Shown here: piece after piece, positions 6,146 through 14,400 of the stretch
Numbering within the stretch: the stretch's first letter is position 1
Layout of the letters: each line of letters opens with the position of its first letter
Virus record (IMG/VR): IMGVR_UViG_3300042338_000126
Span: 1-40,644 of that record
Length of the DNA stretch: 40,644 nucleotides
Origin: a virus
Strand: one strand, 5' to 3'
Position numbers and translations under genes: made by a program
Notes under the pieces: model-generated
Seen by the model: only the letters and a program-made list of their open reading frames with translations
Databases searched by the model: none
What the model was told of the DNA's origin: nothing

Positions 6146-6415
6146 TCATGCCTTCTTCGACCACACCGACCAGACGGCCGTGGCGAGGGTCGCGACCGCG
6201 CCGGCGATGGTCTCCATCGTCGCGCCGTCCAGCATGCCCTTGCCAACGAAGTACCCGCCAACAGCCGCCACGACGGCGCGCACGATTCCAGCGATCTGTT
6301 CCTTGCTCATCATCATTCTCCAGATTGGTGATGCCGCCATGATTCCGGCAAGTGCCGGAGCGCGCGATGCGGCCTTTGGCGCGCGCTTGACTGACTTCTT
6401 TGCCTTCTTGCTCAT
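6146..6415 (-). CDS. Putative holin (Pam3_gp28-like), possible dual start
   Basis: The long form has 89 residues from ATG 6415, which overlaps the preceding stop as ATGA. A second start at 6310 (also ATGs at 6313 and 6316) follows a TGGAGA ribosome site and gives a 54-residue form starting MSKEQIAGIVRAVVAAVGGY. The short form carries two hydrophobic segments, AGIVRAVVAAVGGYFVGKG and METIAGAVATLATAVWSVW, and a KK tail, matching the Pam3_gp28 type of phage holin. The long form adds a strongly basic leader (MSKKAKKSVKRAPKAASR). Holins permeabilise the inner membrane at lysis; the spanins follow directly. Confidence 0.8.
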   Translation of the reverse strand: MSKKAKKSVKRAPKAASRAPALAGIMAASPIWRMMMSKEQIAGIVRAVVAAVGGYFVGKGMLDGATMETIAGAVATLATAVWSVWSKKA

Positions 6416-7020
6416 GTTGCGATCAGCCCCAGCGTGCGCATTGCGGCCAGCAGCAGGTTGAGTTGCGCGACAACGTCGCCAGCACCTGTGGCATCAGCGA
6501 TGGCCGCAGGCTGGCTGGCTGGAGTCGCGCCAAAGAACCCGGCGGTAGATCCGGTGTGCGCCAGTTCGGCCATGAGGGTCGCAGTACTGTTCGACTGGAA
6601 CCCTGCCACGACCTCGGCGGATCCGTTCACCAGCAGGTCTGTACCGATGCTGCACTCGTCGCCGACGTTGAGGTCGCCGCCGATGCCCGCGCCGCCGGCA
6701 ACCACTAGCGCGCCGTCCGATGCGCTCACGGATGGCGTGGTGTCTGTCGTGTGGATGTACCCGTTGCTGTCCAGGTTCTTGTCGAAGGTGACATTGCCGT
6801 CGACGCCCAGCGTGCCGGCAATCGTGACATCGCCAAACTTGGTCGCGCCGCCGACTGACAGCGTTCCAGCCACCTCTAGGGATCCCTTTGCCCTGACGTC
6901 TGTGTAGTCGACGTTGGCTTCCGTCAATCCGCCCTGAATGCGCACGTGCGCCGGAGGAGCGACCTTGAGCGTCGGCTGCGGTTGCCTGTCAAGCGGCTGG
7001 TCAATCCGCGCGCGGCTCAC
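6412..7020 (-). CDS. Tail-fibre or virion structural protein with beta-repeats
   Basis: The protein has 202 residues from a GTG start that overlaps the upstream stop (GTGA). The middle is a run of short beta repeats, GSLEVAGTLSVGGATKFGDV, TIAGTLGVDGNV, GALVVAGGAGIGGDLNVG, of the kind that build triple-stranded shafts in phage fibres. The C-terminus has STAGFFGATPASQPAAIAD followed by a helix LNLLLAAMRTLGLIAT, an ending recurring in many phage structural proteins. It shares the beta-repeat style of the fibre at 9909-11432. It is probably an appendage tip or accessory fibre. Confidence 0.7.
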   Translation of the reverse strand: MSRARIDQPLDRQPQPTLKVAPPAHVRIQGGLTEANVDYTDVRAKGSLEVAGTLSVGGATKFGDVTIAGTLGVDGNVTFDKNLDSNGYIHTTDTTPSVSASDGALVVAGGAGIGGDLNVGDECSIGTDLLVNGSAEVVAGFQSNSTATLMAELAHTGSTAGFFGATPASQPAAIADATGAGDVVAQLNLLLAAMRTLGLIAT

Positions 7021-7280
7021 TTGTCCTCCTTCGCGTCGAGCTTCTTGAACAGCACCGACAGCGTGTTCTCGATGCGCGCGAAATGGCCTTGCATGTCCGC
7101 GCGCAGCTCGCGCGTGGCCTCGCGGAAGTCGTCGCGGCGCACGTAGACGTTGGGCAGGTTGCGCTCAATCGTCTGGACGTCGCCCTTGAGCGCCTGCACG
7201 CTGTCCCACACGACCTTGAGGATCCAGCCCATCAGTGCGCCGACGGCCGCGAACAGGTAGTTGAGCGCGGTCTGCTCCAT
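7017..7280 (-). CDS. Small membrane-anchored coiled-coil protein
   Basis: The protein has 87 residues, starting at ATG 7280, which overlaps the upstream stop as TGATG. Residues 5-22 (ALNYLFAAVGALMGWILKVV) form one transmembrane segment. The remainder is a long charged helix (DSVQALKGDVQTIERNLPN..., then ATRELRADMQGHFARIENTL) likely to form a coiled coil. Similar small proteins lie next to lysis genes in many phages and may act as accessory lysis or membrane proteins. No specific function is shown. It lies two genes before the holin. Confidence 0.72.
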   Translation of the reverse strand: MEQTALNYLFAAVGALMGWILKVVWDSVQALKGDVQTIERNLPNVYVRRDDFREATRELRADMQGHFARIENTLSVLFKKLDAKEDK

Positions 7281-7594
7281 CACATTTCGCCTTCGTTGCC
7301 TTCGTCCCACACCCACAGGCATGTCGCCTCGTCAAGCACAGCGTCGTCGCTGGGCTTGGGCGGGATGAACGCATCGCGCTGCGCGTCGTAGGTGTAGCCG
7401 ATCCCCGCGTAGTTGTAGCGCAACGCCTTGGACTGGTCGGCGCTCGGCTCGCCCGTGTGCGGGTCGTAGTGGACTCCTCCGCGAGTGTTGTACGAGGTCT
7501 GCTTCCAGTTGCCTTCCATCCTCGCAATGAAGTCGGCCTCCGCGACGATGACCTGCGTGACGATCCCGTTCTCGATTCGTGCGTAGTGTGCCAT
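7280..7594 (-). CDS. Conserved phage tail-region protein (QTSYNT type)
   Basis: The protein has 104 residues. It begins MAHYARIENGIVTQVIVAE and continues GNWKQTSYNTRGGVHYD, then RYNYAGIGYTYDAQRDAFIPPKP and a C-terminal LWVWDEGNE. This pattern is common in small proteins coded beside fibres of marine and freshwater phages. The family resembles short tail-fibre-associated or assembly proteins, but its biochemical role is not established. It follows the glycine-rich fibre gene with no spacer to speak of. Confidence 0.8.
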   Translation of the reverse strand: MAHYARIENGIVTQVIVAEADFIARMEGNWKQTSYNTRGGVHYDPHTGEPSADQSKALRYNYAGIGYTYDAQRDAFIPPKPSDDAVLDEATCLWVWDEGNEGEM

Positions 7595-7595
7595 G

Positions 7596-9329
7596 TCAGT
7601 TCAGTGTGAGAGTTCCAGATGTCGTGAACGTATGCACGGTGTAGCTGCCCACAGTCGTGATGGTTCCGCCCGTGGCGCGAGCCGAACCGACGTAGCGCAC
7701 GATGACGATGCCGGAGCCGCCCGCCTGACCTGCGCGTGCGGTGACTCCATCAGTTCCGCGACCGCCACCGCCACCTCCAGTATTTGCCGAACCTGCCACC
7801 GCGGCAGTTGTGCCGCCTCCCTTGCCGCCACCTCCTGCGCCGCCTGCTGCACCGTCTACTGGCGTTGCGCTTCCCTCGACTCCATATCCGCCGCCACCGC
7901 CGCCCGCGTATGTAACCGTGCTGCCTGTAATGTCACTTGGAGTTCCTGCGCCGCCAACTCCTGCCGCGCCATTGACGCCATTGCCGCCTGCTACGCTTGC
8001 GCCGCCGCCACCTCCAGCGATTGCTGTCAAATTTGGGGAACTTCCAACTGTAACACCAGTTCCACCGTCATTGCCTTGGGATGGAACAGTGGCAGGCGTG
8101 TTTCCTAAACCGCGTTGGCCTAAACCAGCAGTAGCCGCTGCACCGCCGCCAGATCCTCCGGCGAATGCACCACCAGTGACATAACTTGCTCCACGACCGC
8201 CGCCAGCGGAACTGATTGCACTAAACGCCGATGCAGTTCCGCTTGCATTTATTCCACCACCGCCGCCAACCGTCACGATGTATGCGGTTCCGCTTGCGAG
8301 TGAAATCGCCGTGCCGCCGACATTGGTTCGGTATCCGCCTGCGCCACCGCCGCCGCCCGTAAACGTGGAAGGATGTCCACCTCCACCTCCACCACCGACC
8401 ACCAGATACTCAACCTCTAGCGGCCTCAAGTCAAATGTGCCGCTCGTCGTGAACGTGTGGATCGTGTAGCCGCCGCTGCTTGTGACCGTGCCGCCCGCTG
8501 CACGCTGCGCGCCGAGGTAGCGGATGATGACAATGCCGGAACCGCCGTTGCCGCCTGCTTCGGGAGTCGGAACACCACCTGATGTCCTTCCGCATCCGCC
8601 TCCTCCACCGCCGCGATTTGCGGTTGCATCTGCGGTTGCCGAACGTGCGCTGCTATTCGATCCGTCGCCTCCACCACCGAGTCCTCCAGTTCCACTAGTT
8701 CCTGCTGTGGTGTTCTGCGTTCCACCGCCACCACCACCCGCGTAGTACGTTGCGGTTCCAGTGATGTTGAGTTGCAGTCCGATACCGCCATTTCCGGCTA
8801 CAGAGTTTGGGTCAGCGCCAACAGAAGGCGATCCGGCAGCGCCAGCGCCACCACCGCCAGATCCGCCGGGATTTGATGCAACAGGCGCGGTACCACCATC
8901 GTTACCTTGACCGCTTGTGCCTGTTCCGCCTGCCTGACCAGAACTGCCAAATGCGCCGCCGCCGGATCCACCTGCAAGCGCAACGCCGTTTTGCGTACCG
9001 CCTGCGCCGCCTCCGGTAGTCGAAATGCCAAGCGCGGAACTGGCGTTGCCGTTGACTGATCGTGCGCCTGTTGGACTGACTGCGCCAGCGCCACCAGCGC
9101 CGACCACAATCGAATACGCCTGCCCGTTGATGAGAGGCAGCGTCGTTGATCCGATGTTGTGCAGCAATCCGCCTGCGCCACCGCCACCGCCGCGAGCCGT
9201 GCCGCCACCACCGCCACCAGCCACGACGAGGTACTCGACCTCCAGCGGGCTTCCGCCGTTGAAGCCGACAAACTGCTCCATCAGCGATGGGCGCGTCGGC
9301 CGGCGCATTCTTCCGAGGTTGCTGCGCAT
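7596..9329 (-). CDS. Glycine-rich tail fibre/adhesin with tandem duplicated domain
   Basis: The protein has 577 residues. A 28-residue basic leader (MRSNLGRMRRPTRPSLMEQF) is followed by two copies of a roughly 275-residue unit. Each begins LEVEYLVV(A/G)GGGGGG and ends GGSGIVI(I/V)RY, then GG(T)(V/I)T...YT(I/V)HTFTTSGT near residues 29 and 302. The repeated runs of glycine are the pattern of glycine-rich phage adhesin domains, where packed polyglycine II helices carry receptor-binding loops, as known for the S16 gp38 adhesin. It is probably the host-range determinant. It lies after the T7-like fibre and a 180-residue structural gene. Confidence 0.85.
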   Translation of the reverse strand: MRSNLGRMRRPTRPSLMEQFVGFNGGSPLEVEYLVVAGGGGGGTARGGGGGAGGLLHNIGSTTLPLINGQAYSIVVGAGGAGAVSPTGARSVNGNASSALGISTTGGGAGGTQNGVALAGGSGGGAFGSSGQAGGTGTSGQGNDGGTAPVASNPGGSGGGGAGAAGSPSVGADPNSVAGNGGIGLQLNITGTATYYAGGGGGGTQNTTAGTSGTGGLGGGGDGSNSSARSATADATANRGGGGGGCGRTSGGVPTPEAGGNGGSGIVIIRYLGAQRAAGGTVTSSGGYTIHTFTTSGTFDLRPLEVEYLVVGGGGGGGHPSTFTGGGGGAGGYRTNVGGTAISLASGTAYIVTVGGGGGINASGTASAFSAISSAGGGRGASYVTGGAFAGGSGGGAAATAGLGQRGLGNTPATVPSQGNDGGTGVTVGSSPNLTAIAGGGGGASVAGGNGVNGAAGVGGAGTPSDITGSTVTYAGGGGGGYGVEGSATPVDGAAGGAGGGGKGGGTTAAVAGSANTGGGGGGRGTDGVTARAGQAGGSGIVIVRYVGSARATGGTITTVGSYTVHTFTTSGTLTLN

Positions 9330-9335
9330 GTCAGG

Positions 9336-9878
9336 TCACAGGAATGCGTAGAAGCAGCCCATCGTGCCGGTCGACGACTCGAACTGCACCGTCACGTACT
9401 GGTGGCCGATGGTGTCCAGAACCACGTTCGCAGGAGGCGTGCCTGACGCAGCTGCGGTGCCTGGCGAGTAGACGTTCACGGTCGGGACTCCGGTGGCCAC
9501 AACGACGCTGTGGAAGAAGTACGTCGTGGTGGCGTTGATGGACAGGCTGGGGATGCTGCCGGCAGTCGCGTTGTACGCGCACGCGACGTCGGCGAGCAGC
9601 GTCGGCACGTAGATCGGCGTGCCGCTCGTCTGCACGTACGTCGACCACCCGATGACGCGGAACCCCGGCGTCGTCGCGTTGTTGGCGCTGTGGAACGGCA
9701 CCAGGCGCATGAGGCTCGGCTTGTCGCCGAGGTTCGTCGGCACCAGGAACGTCTGGCTGGTGGTCGACGGCAGCGTGGCCGTCGGCACCGAAACGTCGTA
9801 GGTGCCGCTCGATGCGGTCACCAGCCCGGTCGTGCGGTACGGTGGCTTGTCTGTCGATACGGTGATGTCAGTGGCCAT
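9336..9878 (-). CDS. Virion structural protein next to fibres
   Basis: The protein has 180 residues. The start ATG 9878 is preceded by AAGGAAACAC. It is rich in Ser, Thr, Ala and Val with alternating hydrophobic strands (LVTASSGTYDVSVPTATL, GFRVIGWSTYVQTSGTPIYVP, TTTYFFHSVVVATGVP), so it should be a beta-sandwich without membrane segments or a signal. It stands between two fibre genes. The composition and place suggest a tail or fibre-connector protein. I do not recognise a named family. Confidence 0.75.
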   Translation of the reverse strand: MATDITVSTDKPPYRTTGLVTASSGTYDVSVPTATLPSTTSQTFLVPTNLGDKPSLMRLVPFHSANNATTPGFRVIGWSTYVQTSGTPIYVPTLLADVACAYNATAGSIPSLSINATTTYFFHSVVVATGVPTVNVYSPGTAAASGTPPANVVLDTIGHQYVTVQFESSTGTMGCFYAFL

Positions 9879-9908
9879 GTGTTTCCTTTTAGCTTCCTGT
9901 GGAGCTGG

Positions 9909-11432
9909 TCATGCCGTCCAGTAGGTGGCGGAAAATATAAGGACGTTGCGATCTGCGGTTGCTCCGGTGGTGAGATCCGACACCTGAACATCTGCCGTAG
10001 CGGAGTTTCCGGCCGTATTTCTGAACTGAAGCAACGCCCTAGTTCCAGAAGTGTCAAAATGAAATCCCATTGGATGGTCGGTTGACCAACTTATGGCGCG
10101 ATACACCGTTCCGCCTCCAGCCACGCTGTTGCTGGCGTACGGGAATCCCGCGATATACAACGCTCCTGATGCCGTGCCAACCGACACGTTGTCGGTTCTG
10201 ATGAATGCGTTGGCAATCACCATCTTGCCAATCTTTGTGTATTGAGCAGATACGACGTCCATCGTCAACGTCGTGAACGTGCCTGTCGCGGCCTCGTACA
10301 CCGGAACCCACGTTCCCTCTTCGTAGTCGGACAACACCTCGGTGGTCGGCGTGCCGGATCCGCCGGCGGTGGCGCTGAAGTCAATTCCCTTTGTGTCGGC
10401 GACGATGACGTTGCCGCTCGTCAGCGTGACATTGCCGGCCACGGTCGCGTTTGCGCCAGACATGGTGATGACAGTCGTGCCGCCGCTAGACTTGATGTCG
10501 TTGCCCGTGACGGTCAGGTCTCCGGCAATGGCAACGTCGGCGCCGGACATCGTGATCGCAGTCGTTCCGCCAGACGCCTTGATGTCGTTGCCGGTCACCG
10601 TCAGGTCGCCGCCAACCGTCATGTCTGACGTCACACTTGCCGTTGATCCGACCGACAGCGTGCCGGACACCGCGATGTTCGTCCCGAGCTTCGCGCTTGT
10701 GACCGCGCCGCTGTCAATCGTGTACGTCGCGCCGCCGCCGCTGATCGTGATGTCGCCCTTGTCGCCGTCGACAGGCGTCGTCGTCACGGTATCCCACGCG
10801 CTGCCGTTGAACACCTTCATCACGTTCGAGACGCTGTTGAAGTACAGGTCGCCGGCCTGGCGGGCCGTGCCGTCGTTGCGGGTCGCAGGGTCTGACGTCT
10901 TCGAGCCGTAGTACCGCTGCGCCGGCACCGCGCCGCCGATGTCGACCGCGCCGGTGGAGTCGAACGCCAGGTACTGGTTCGCGCGGTCGGAAGCCTTGGG
11001 AAGCACCGCGTTCAGCGAGATCTCGGTGTCCGGGTACCGGATGCCACGGTTGGCCTGCCCCTGCACTTGCTGCACCTGGATCGTCGCCCGGTCAAGCGCG
11101 TCGTTGATGACCTCGGGATAGAACCCGCCCTGGTTGGTGAGGTCGACCTGCTGGGTGTTGTCGACGCTCGACGCAACCAACAGAGTCGTGCCGGTCGCGA
11201 GGTTGCCGCCGGTCAGGGTCACCGTGCCGCCCGGGCTGGTGTTTTGATCGGCATTCAATGCGACCGTGTAGTCGGAGTTCAGGACAAGCGTCGTCACGAC
11301 GCCTGTGCTGGTCAGCGTCCGCAGCACATCCAGGTCACCGGCCGCAAACACCTTGAACGCAAACGGGAATGCCGAGGCAGTCCCATTGCCTGTGAACGGG
11401 CCAGCCACTCGTGTCGTGCTGGAAATGGTCAT
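9909..11432 (-). CDS. Tail fibre protein with T7-like N-terminal attachment domain
   Basis: The protein has 507 residues. The N-terminal 150 residues have FTGNGTASAFPFAFKVF, NSDYTVALN, PGGTVTLTG and NQGGFYPEVINDALDRATIQVQQ. That pattern is characteristic of the domain joining short-tailed phage fibres to the tail. A shaft of beta repeats follows, including two tandem 29-residue units (GDLTVTGNDIK(A/S)SGGTT). The C-terminal 130 residues (TKIGKMVIANAFIRTDN...) form a jelly-roll-like tip. ATG 11432 has GGAG nine bases upstream. A copy of the CAGGTATCCGTA element lies 48 bases before the start. Confidence 0.9.
   Translation of the reverse strand: MTISSTTRVAGPFTGNGTASAFPFAFKVFAAGDLDVLRTLTSTGVVTTLVLNSDYTVALNADQNTSPGGTVTLTGGNLATGTTLLVASSVDNTQQVDLTNQGGFYPEVINDALDRATIQVQQVQGQANRGIRYPDTEISLNAVLPKASDRANQYLAFDSTGAVDIGGAVPAQRYYGSKTSDPATRNDGTARQAGDLYFNSVSNVMKVFNGSAWDTVTTTPVDGDKGDITISGGGATYTIDSGAVTSAKLGTNIAVSGTLSVGSTASVTSDMTVGGDLTVTGNDIKASGGTTAITMSGADVAIAGDLTVTGNDIKSSGGTTVITMSGANATVAGNVTLTSGNVIVADTKGIDFSATAGGSGTPTTEVLSDYEEGTWVPVYEAATGTFTTLTMDVVSAQYTKIGKMVIANAFIRTDNVSVGTASGALYIAGFPYASNSVAGGGTVYRAISWSTDHPMGFHFDTSGTRALLQFRNTAGNSATADVQVSDLTTGATADRNVLIFSATYWTA
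10453..10626. repeat. Two tandem 87-bp repeats in the fibre gene
   Basis: Bases 10453-10539 and 10540-10626 are similar in-frame units of 87 bases, encoding 29 residues each within the fibre shaft. They differ at scattered positions, so the duplication is not recent. It is a likely site for changes in fibre length by recombination. Confidence 0.8.
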
Positions 11433-11479
11433 CGGGTGCGCTCCAGGGCGAGATTGAGGCTAGGCATTGGCGTCTCCAT

Positions 11480-11491
11480 TACGGATACCTG
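11480..11491 (-). promoter_or_regulatory. Conserved CAGGTATCCGTA element, copy A
   Basis: TACGGATACCTG on the plus strand (CAGGTATCCGTA leftward) fills part of the 61-base gap after the giant gene. The fibre ATG lies 47 bases further along. The same element occurs at 31907, 39586 and, changed, 35483. A promoter for fibre and lysis genes is the most economical reading. Confidence 0.55.
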
Positions 11492-11493
11492 AA

Positions 11494-14400
11494 TTACCGC
11501 TTGCTCTCGGGGCTTGCTGCACCCGTAACCAAGCCACGGATGTAGTCCCACATTCCTGTCGGCTCGACATCCCCACGCTGCACATCAAGCGCATATCCAA
11601 CAGGGCGGCCGATGACTTCGGCCGGGATTCCGCTGAATAGCGACAGCAGCGTCAGGACATCGCGCACATTCTTGCCGCTGACGTCCTTGTCCGGATCGAT
11701 CAGCGCAATGACAGCCTTGGTCGTGCCAACTGTCGCGCGTTCGAGCGCAGCCAGCGACGGGCTTGCGCTGATCCTGTCATCGTATGGTGCGCTGGTAAAT
11801 CCACCTGTCGCGAGCTGGAGTCCGACGCCACCGAATGGGATCATTGCCGCGCCGGCCCGGATCTGGCTTCCGAAGAACCAGCTCATCATGACGTCAAGGT
11901 AGCCGTCCTCGTCCTCGTCATCCCATTGCCCGCCAAGCGTGCGAACGATGGCGTCGGCAACGATTGTCGGGAGCATGAACCCCATGACGTAGATGTAGAC
12001 CAGCCGACCCTTGTTGCTGCGCCAGCCAAGGTCGCGGATCACCCTGATGTACTCGCTGGAATTGAGGTTGGCCAGCATGTTGAAGTAACCGGTGAACTGC
12101 ACGAATGTGCGGTAGAACGGCGAGCCGACCTCAACCCTCGAAACGTCCTCGGGATCCATGCTGCCCTGCGTCATGCGCACTGCCGCATCGCCTGCCGCAA
12201 TGGCCTCGCGCTGCGCCACGGGATCGCTTGCTTGAAGGCCGCTTTGGGCCAACGACTGGTTGTATGCGCCAGTCCAGGTCACGATGTCAACAATGTTCTG
12301 ATGCGCAGTTTGCAGGAAGTATCCGTGCTTGTTTGACCACTGCTGGATCTTCTCGTACTTGCTCGGGTTCAGCAGGATGTCGTTCATCGACTCCTGAAGC
12401 TCAAACATCTGCGACCGCATCCTGTTGGCCATGAACGGACTCATGGACGCAACCTCGTCGGCGACCTTGAACGGCGATCCGATGTACGTGGCCAGCGCCG
12501 ACTTGAAGTAGCCAGGATCGACACGGAGCATTGCCGGGAATGCGCCCGTCAGCTGCTGCAAGGCATTGCGCAGGTTGGCGAACATGATGCTCGATCCAAT
12601 GCGCGAGCGGACGGCAGTCCAGAACTTGTCCGTCAACTTGAACATGCCAGGCTCCATCGTGACCTGGCGCGCAGCCCTCGTGAGCCACGGCAAAAGCATG
12701 TCGTTGATGGCGCCAGGATCGGCACGGTTCAATGCATCGCGGAACGCAGGCACGCGCAGGATTCGCAGGACATCCCTGATGGCCGGCTGCACGTGCGCAA
12801 ACCGCACGACGCTATCGATGTGCCTGGCCATCAGCCGCAGGTCAAGCGACAGCGGCCGGTTGTATTCAGTGCGCGAGCGCGTGAAGCCACGGCCGGTCGA
12901 AGGCATCGACTGCCTGAAGTCGGACTCAAGCTCCTCCATCGCCTCGTTGCTGCGAGCGTCGGCGACCATGAAGCTGTCGGTCTTTGCCGGCACGTATCCG
13001 CCCCTGTACTCGCCGAACGGCGTAACAATCGGGCTGGCGCCGACTTCCTGGAAGTAGTAGCCAAACAGCTCGTAATGCGCCTTCTGCGCCAGTGGCTTGA
13101 TCTCCTCGTTGAGATCCCACACCGCTTGCAGGAAATCCATGTCTGCCTTGGTCACGACACCCTCTGCAAACATGCGGGTCACGAAGGCATCCCACCGAGC
13201 GGTGACCAGGTTGCCGTCGGCATCCAGTTCGCCCCACCCACGCCCGAGCAGAAGCTTGCGCAGGTTGCTCTCGTTGCCCATGTGCATCATGGCCCCGAGA
13301 ACCTCGGCCTTGCCCAAGCCGCCGTTTCCGTAGCCAAATGTGTAGTTCAGCTCCTGGGCGTCGATCTTGCCTTCCGGAATCGTGATCGTGCCAAGCAGGT
13401 CTACAAACCGCTTGACGTACGTGTTTCGGTCAAGCCTGTAGGCAATCAGCGCATCCTTGACCGGACGCCAGATGTAGGTCGTAAAGGCACGCACATCGCC
13501 AGGGCCATCGGTGCGCCATGCCCAATGCTCGACCCTGGTCATGATCGCCTTGAGGGTGTTCAGCGCCCGTACAGCCCTGTCCTTGGCCGTAGGCGCCCTC
13601 CGCTCGCCCGGCACGACCTCCGGCACCCCAATCTCCTCCAGCCGCTCCACGAGCGCGCTGGTGGCTGTCTCAAGGTCTACAAGCTTGCCCTCGACCTTGA
13701 TCTGGTTGCGACGGCGCGACCCGTACCAGAACGCCTCGACGGCATCCCGCATTATGCGGAACTCGTCAACGGTCAGGTCTCGGTAGTTCTGCGGCCCACG
13801 CGCAGCCCGCTCGATCAGCGGCCGAAGCTCCTCGTACAGCTCCGGGTCGTAAGACCGCATCTGCTCCAGGTACTCGGCTGGCGACTTGTCCGAACGGCCA
13901 AGCCCGTAGTACGCCAGCACCGCCCTGCCGGCGTTGACTAGGTTCATGTCCCTGCCCTTGGCGATCTTCTCGTCCGGGCGGAATAGGCGACGGAACTTCT
14001 CCAGTGCCGTCTCGATTTCGTCGCGCACAGCGATGGCTTCGGCAGCCATCTGGTTGTTCAGCAGCTGGTTTCGCTTGGCGGCAATGACCACCTGCGCAGG
14101 ATCTGCATCCGGGTACTTCTCGCGGTAGGCGTCGACCCGCTCCTGGGCCTTCCTCGTCGCGTCCTGCCTGGCAGCCTCGGCAATGGCCTGCGCGTCGGAT
14201 ATCGGCATTCCTGCCGCAATGGCCGATGCCTGCTCGGTCATTGACCTCGTGAATGCGGCCTGCCCAGCGACCTTGGGATTCGGCAAGTCGCGAAGCGCAC
14301 TTGCCGCATCACGGGCTGCACGGCTCTCGGCGGCCACGTACTCGCGCGGGCGGATGTCTCGAATGCGCCTGCCGGAAATGACCTGCTTGGCCACCTGGCG

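Noticed and set aside
7740-9240. Repeated short motifs resembling a CRISPR-like array
   Set aside because: The repeats are glycine codon runs of a coding gene, with irregular spacing and no unique spacers.
7741-9351. Proline-rich plus-strand frames that look like repeat proteins
   Set aside because: They are the complement of GGN-rich codons of the glycine-rich fibre, which explains the PPP runs.
6412-11432. Diversity-generating retroelement as in BPP-1
   Set aside because: The head genes resemble BPP-1, but there is no reverse transcriptase and no template/variable repeat pair beside the fibres.
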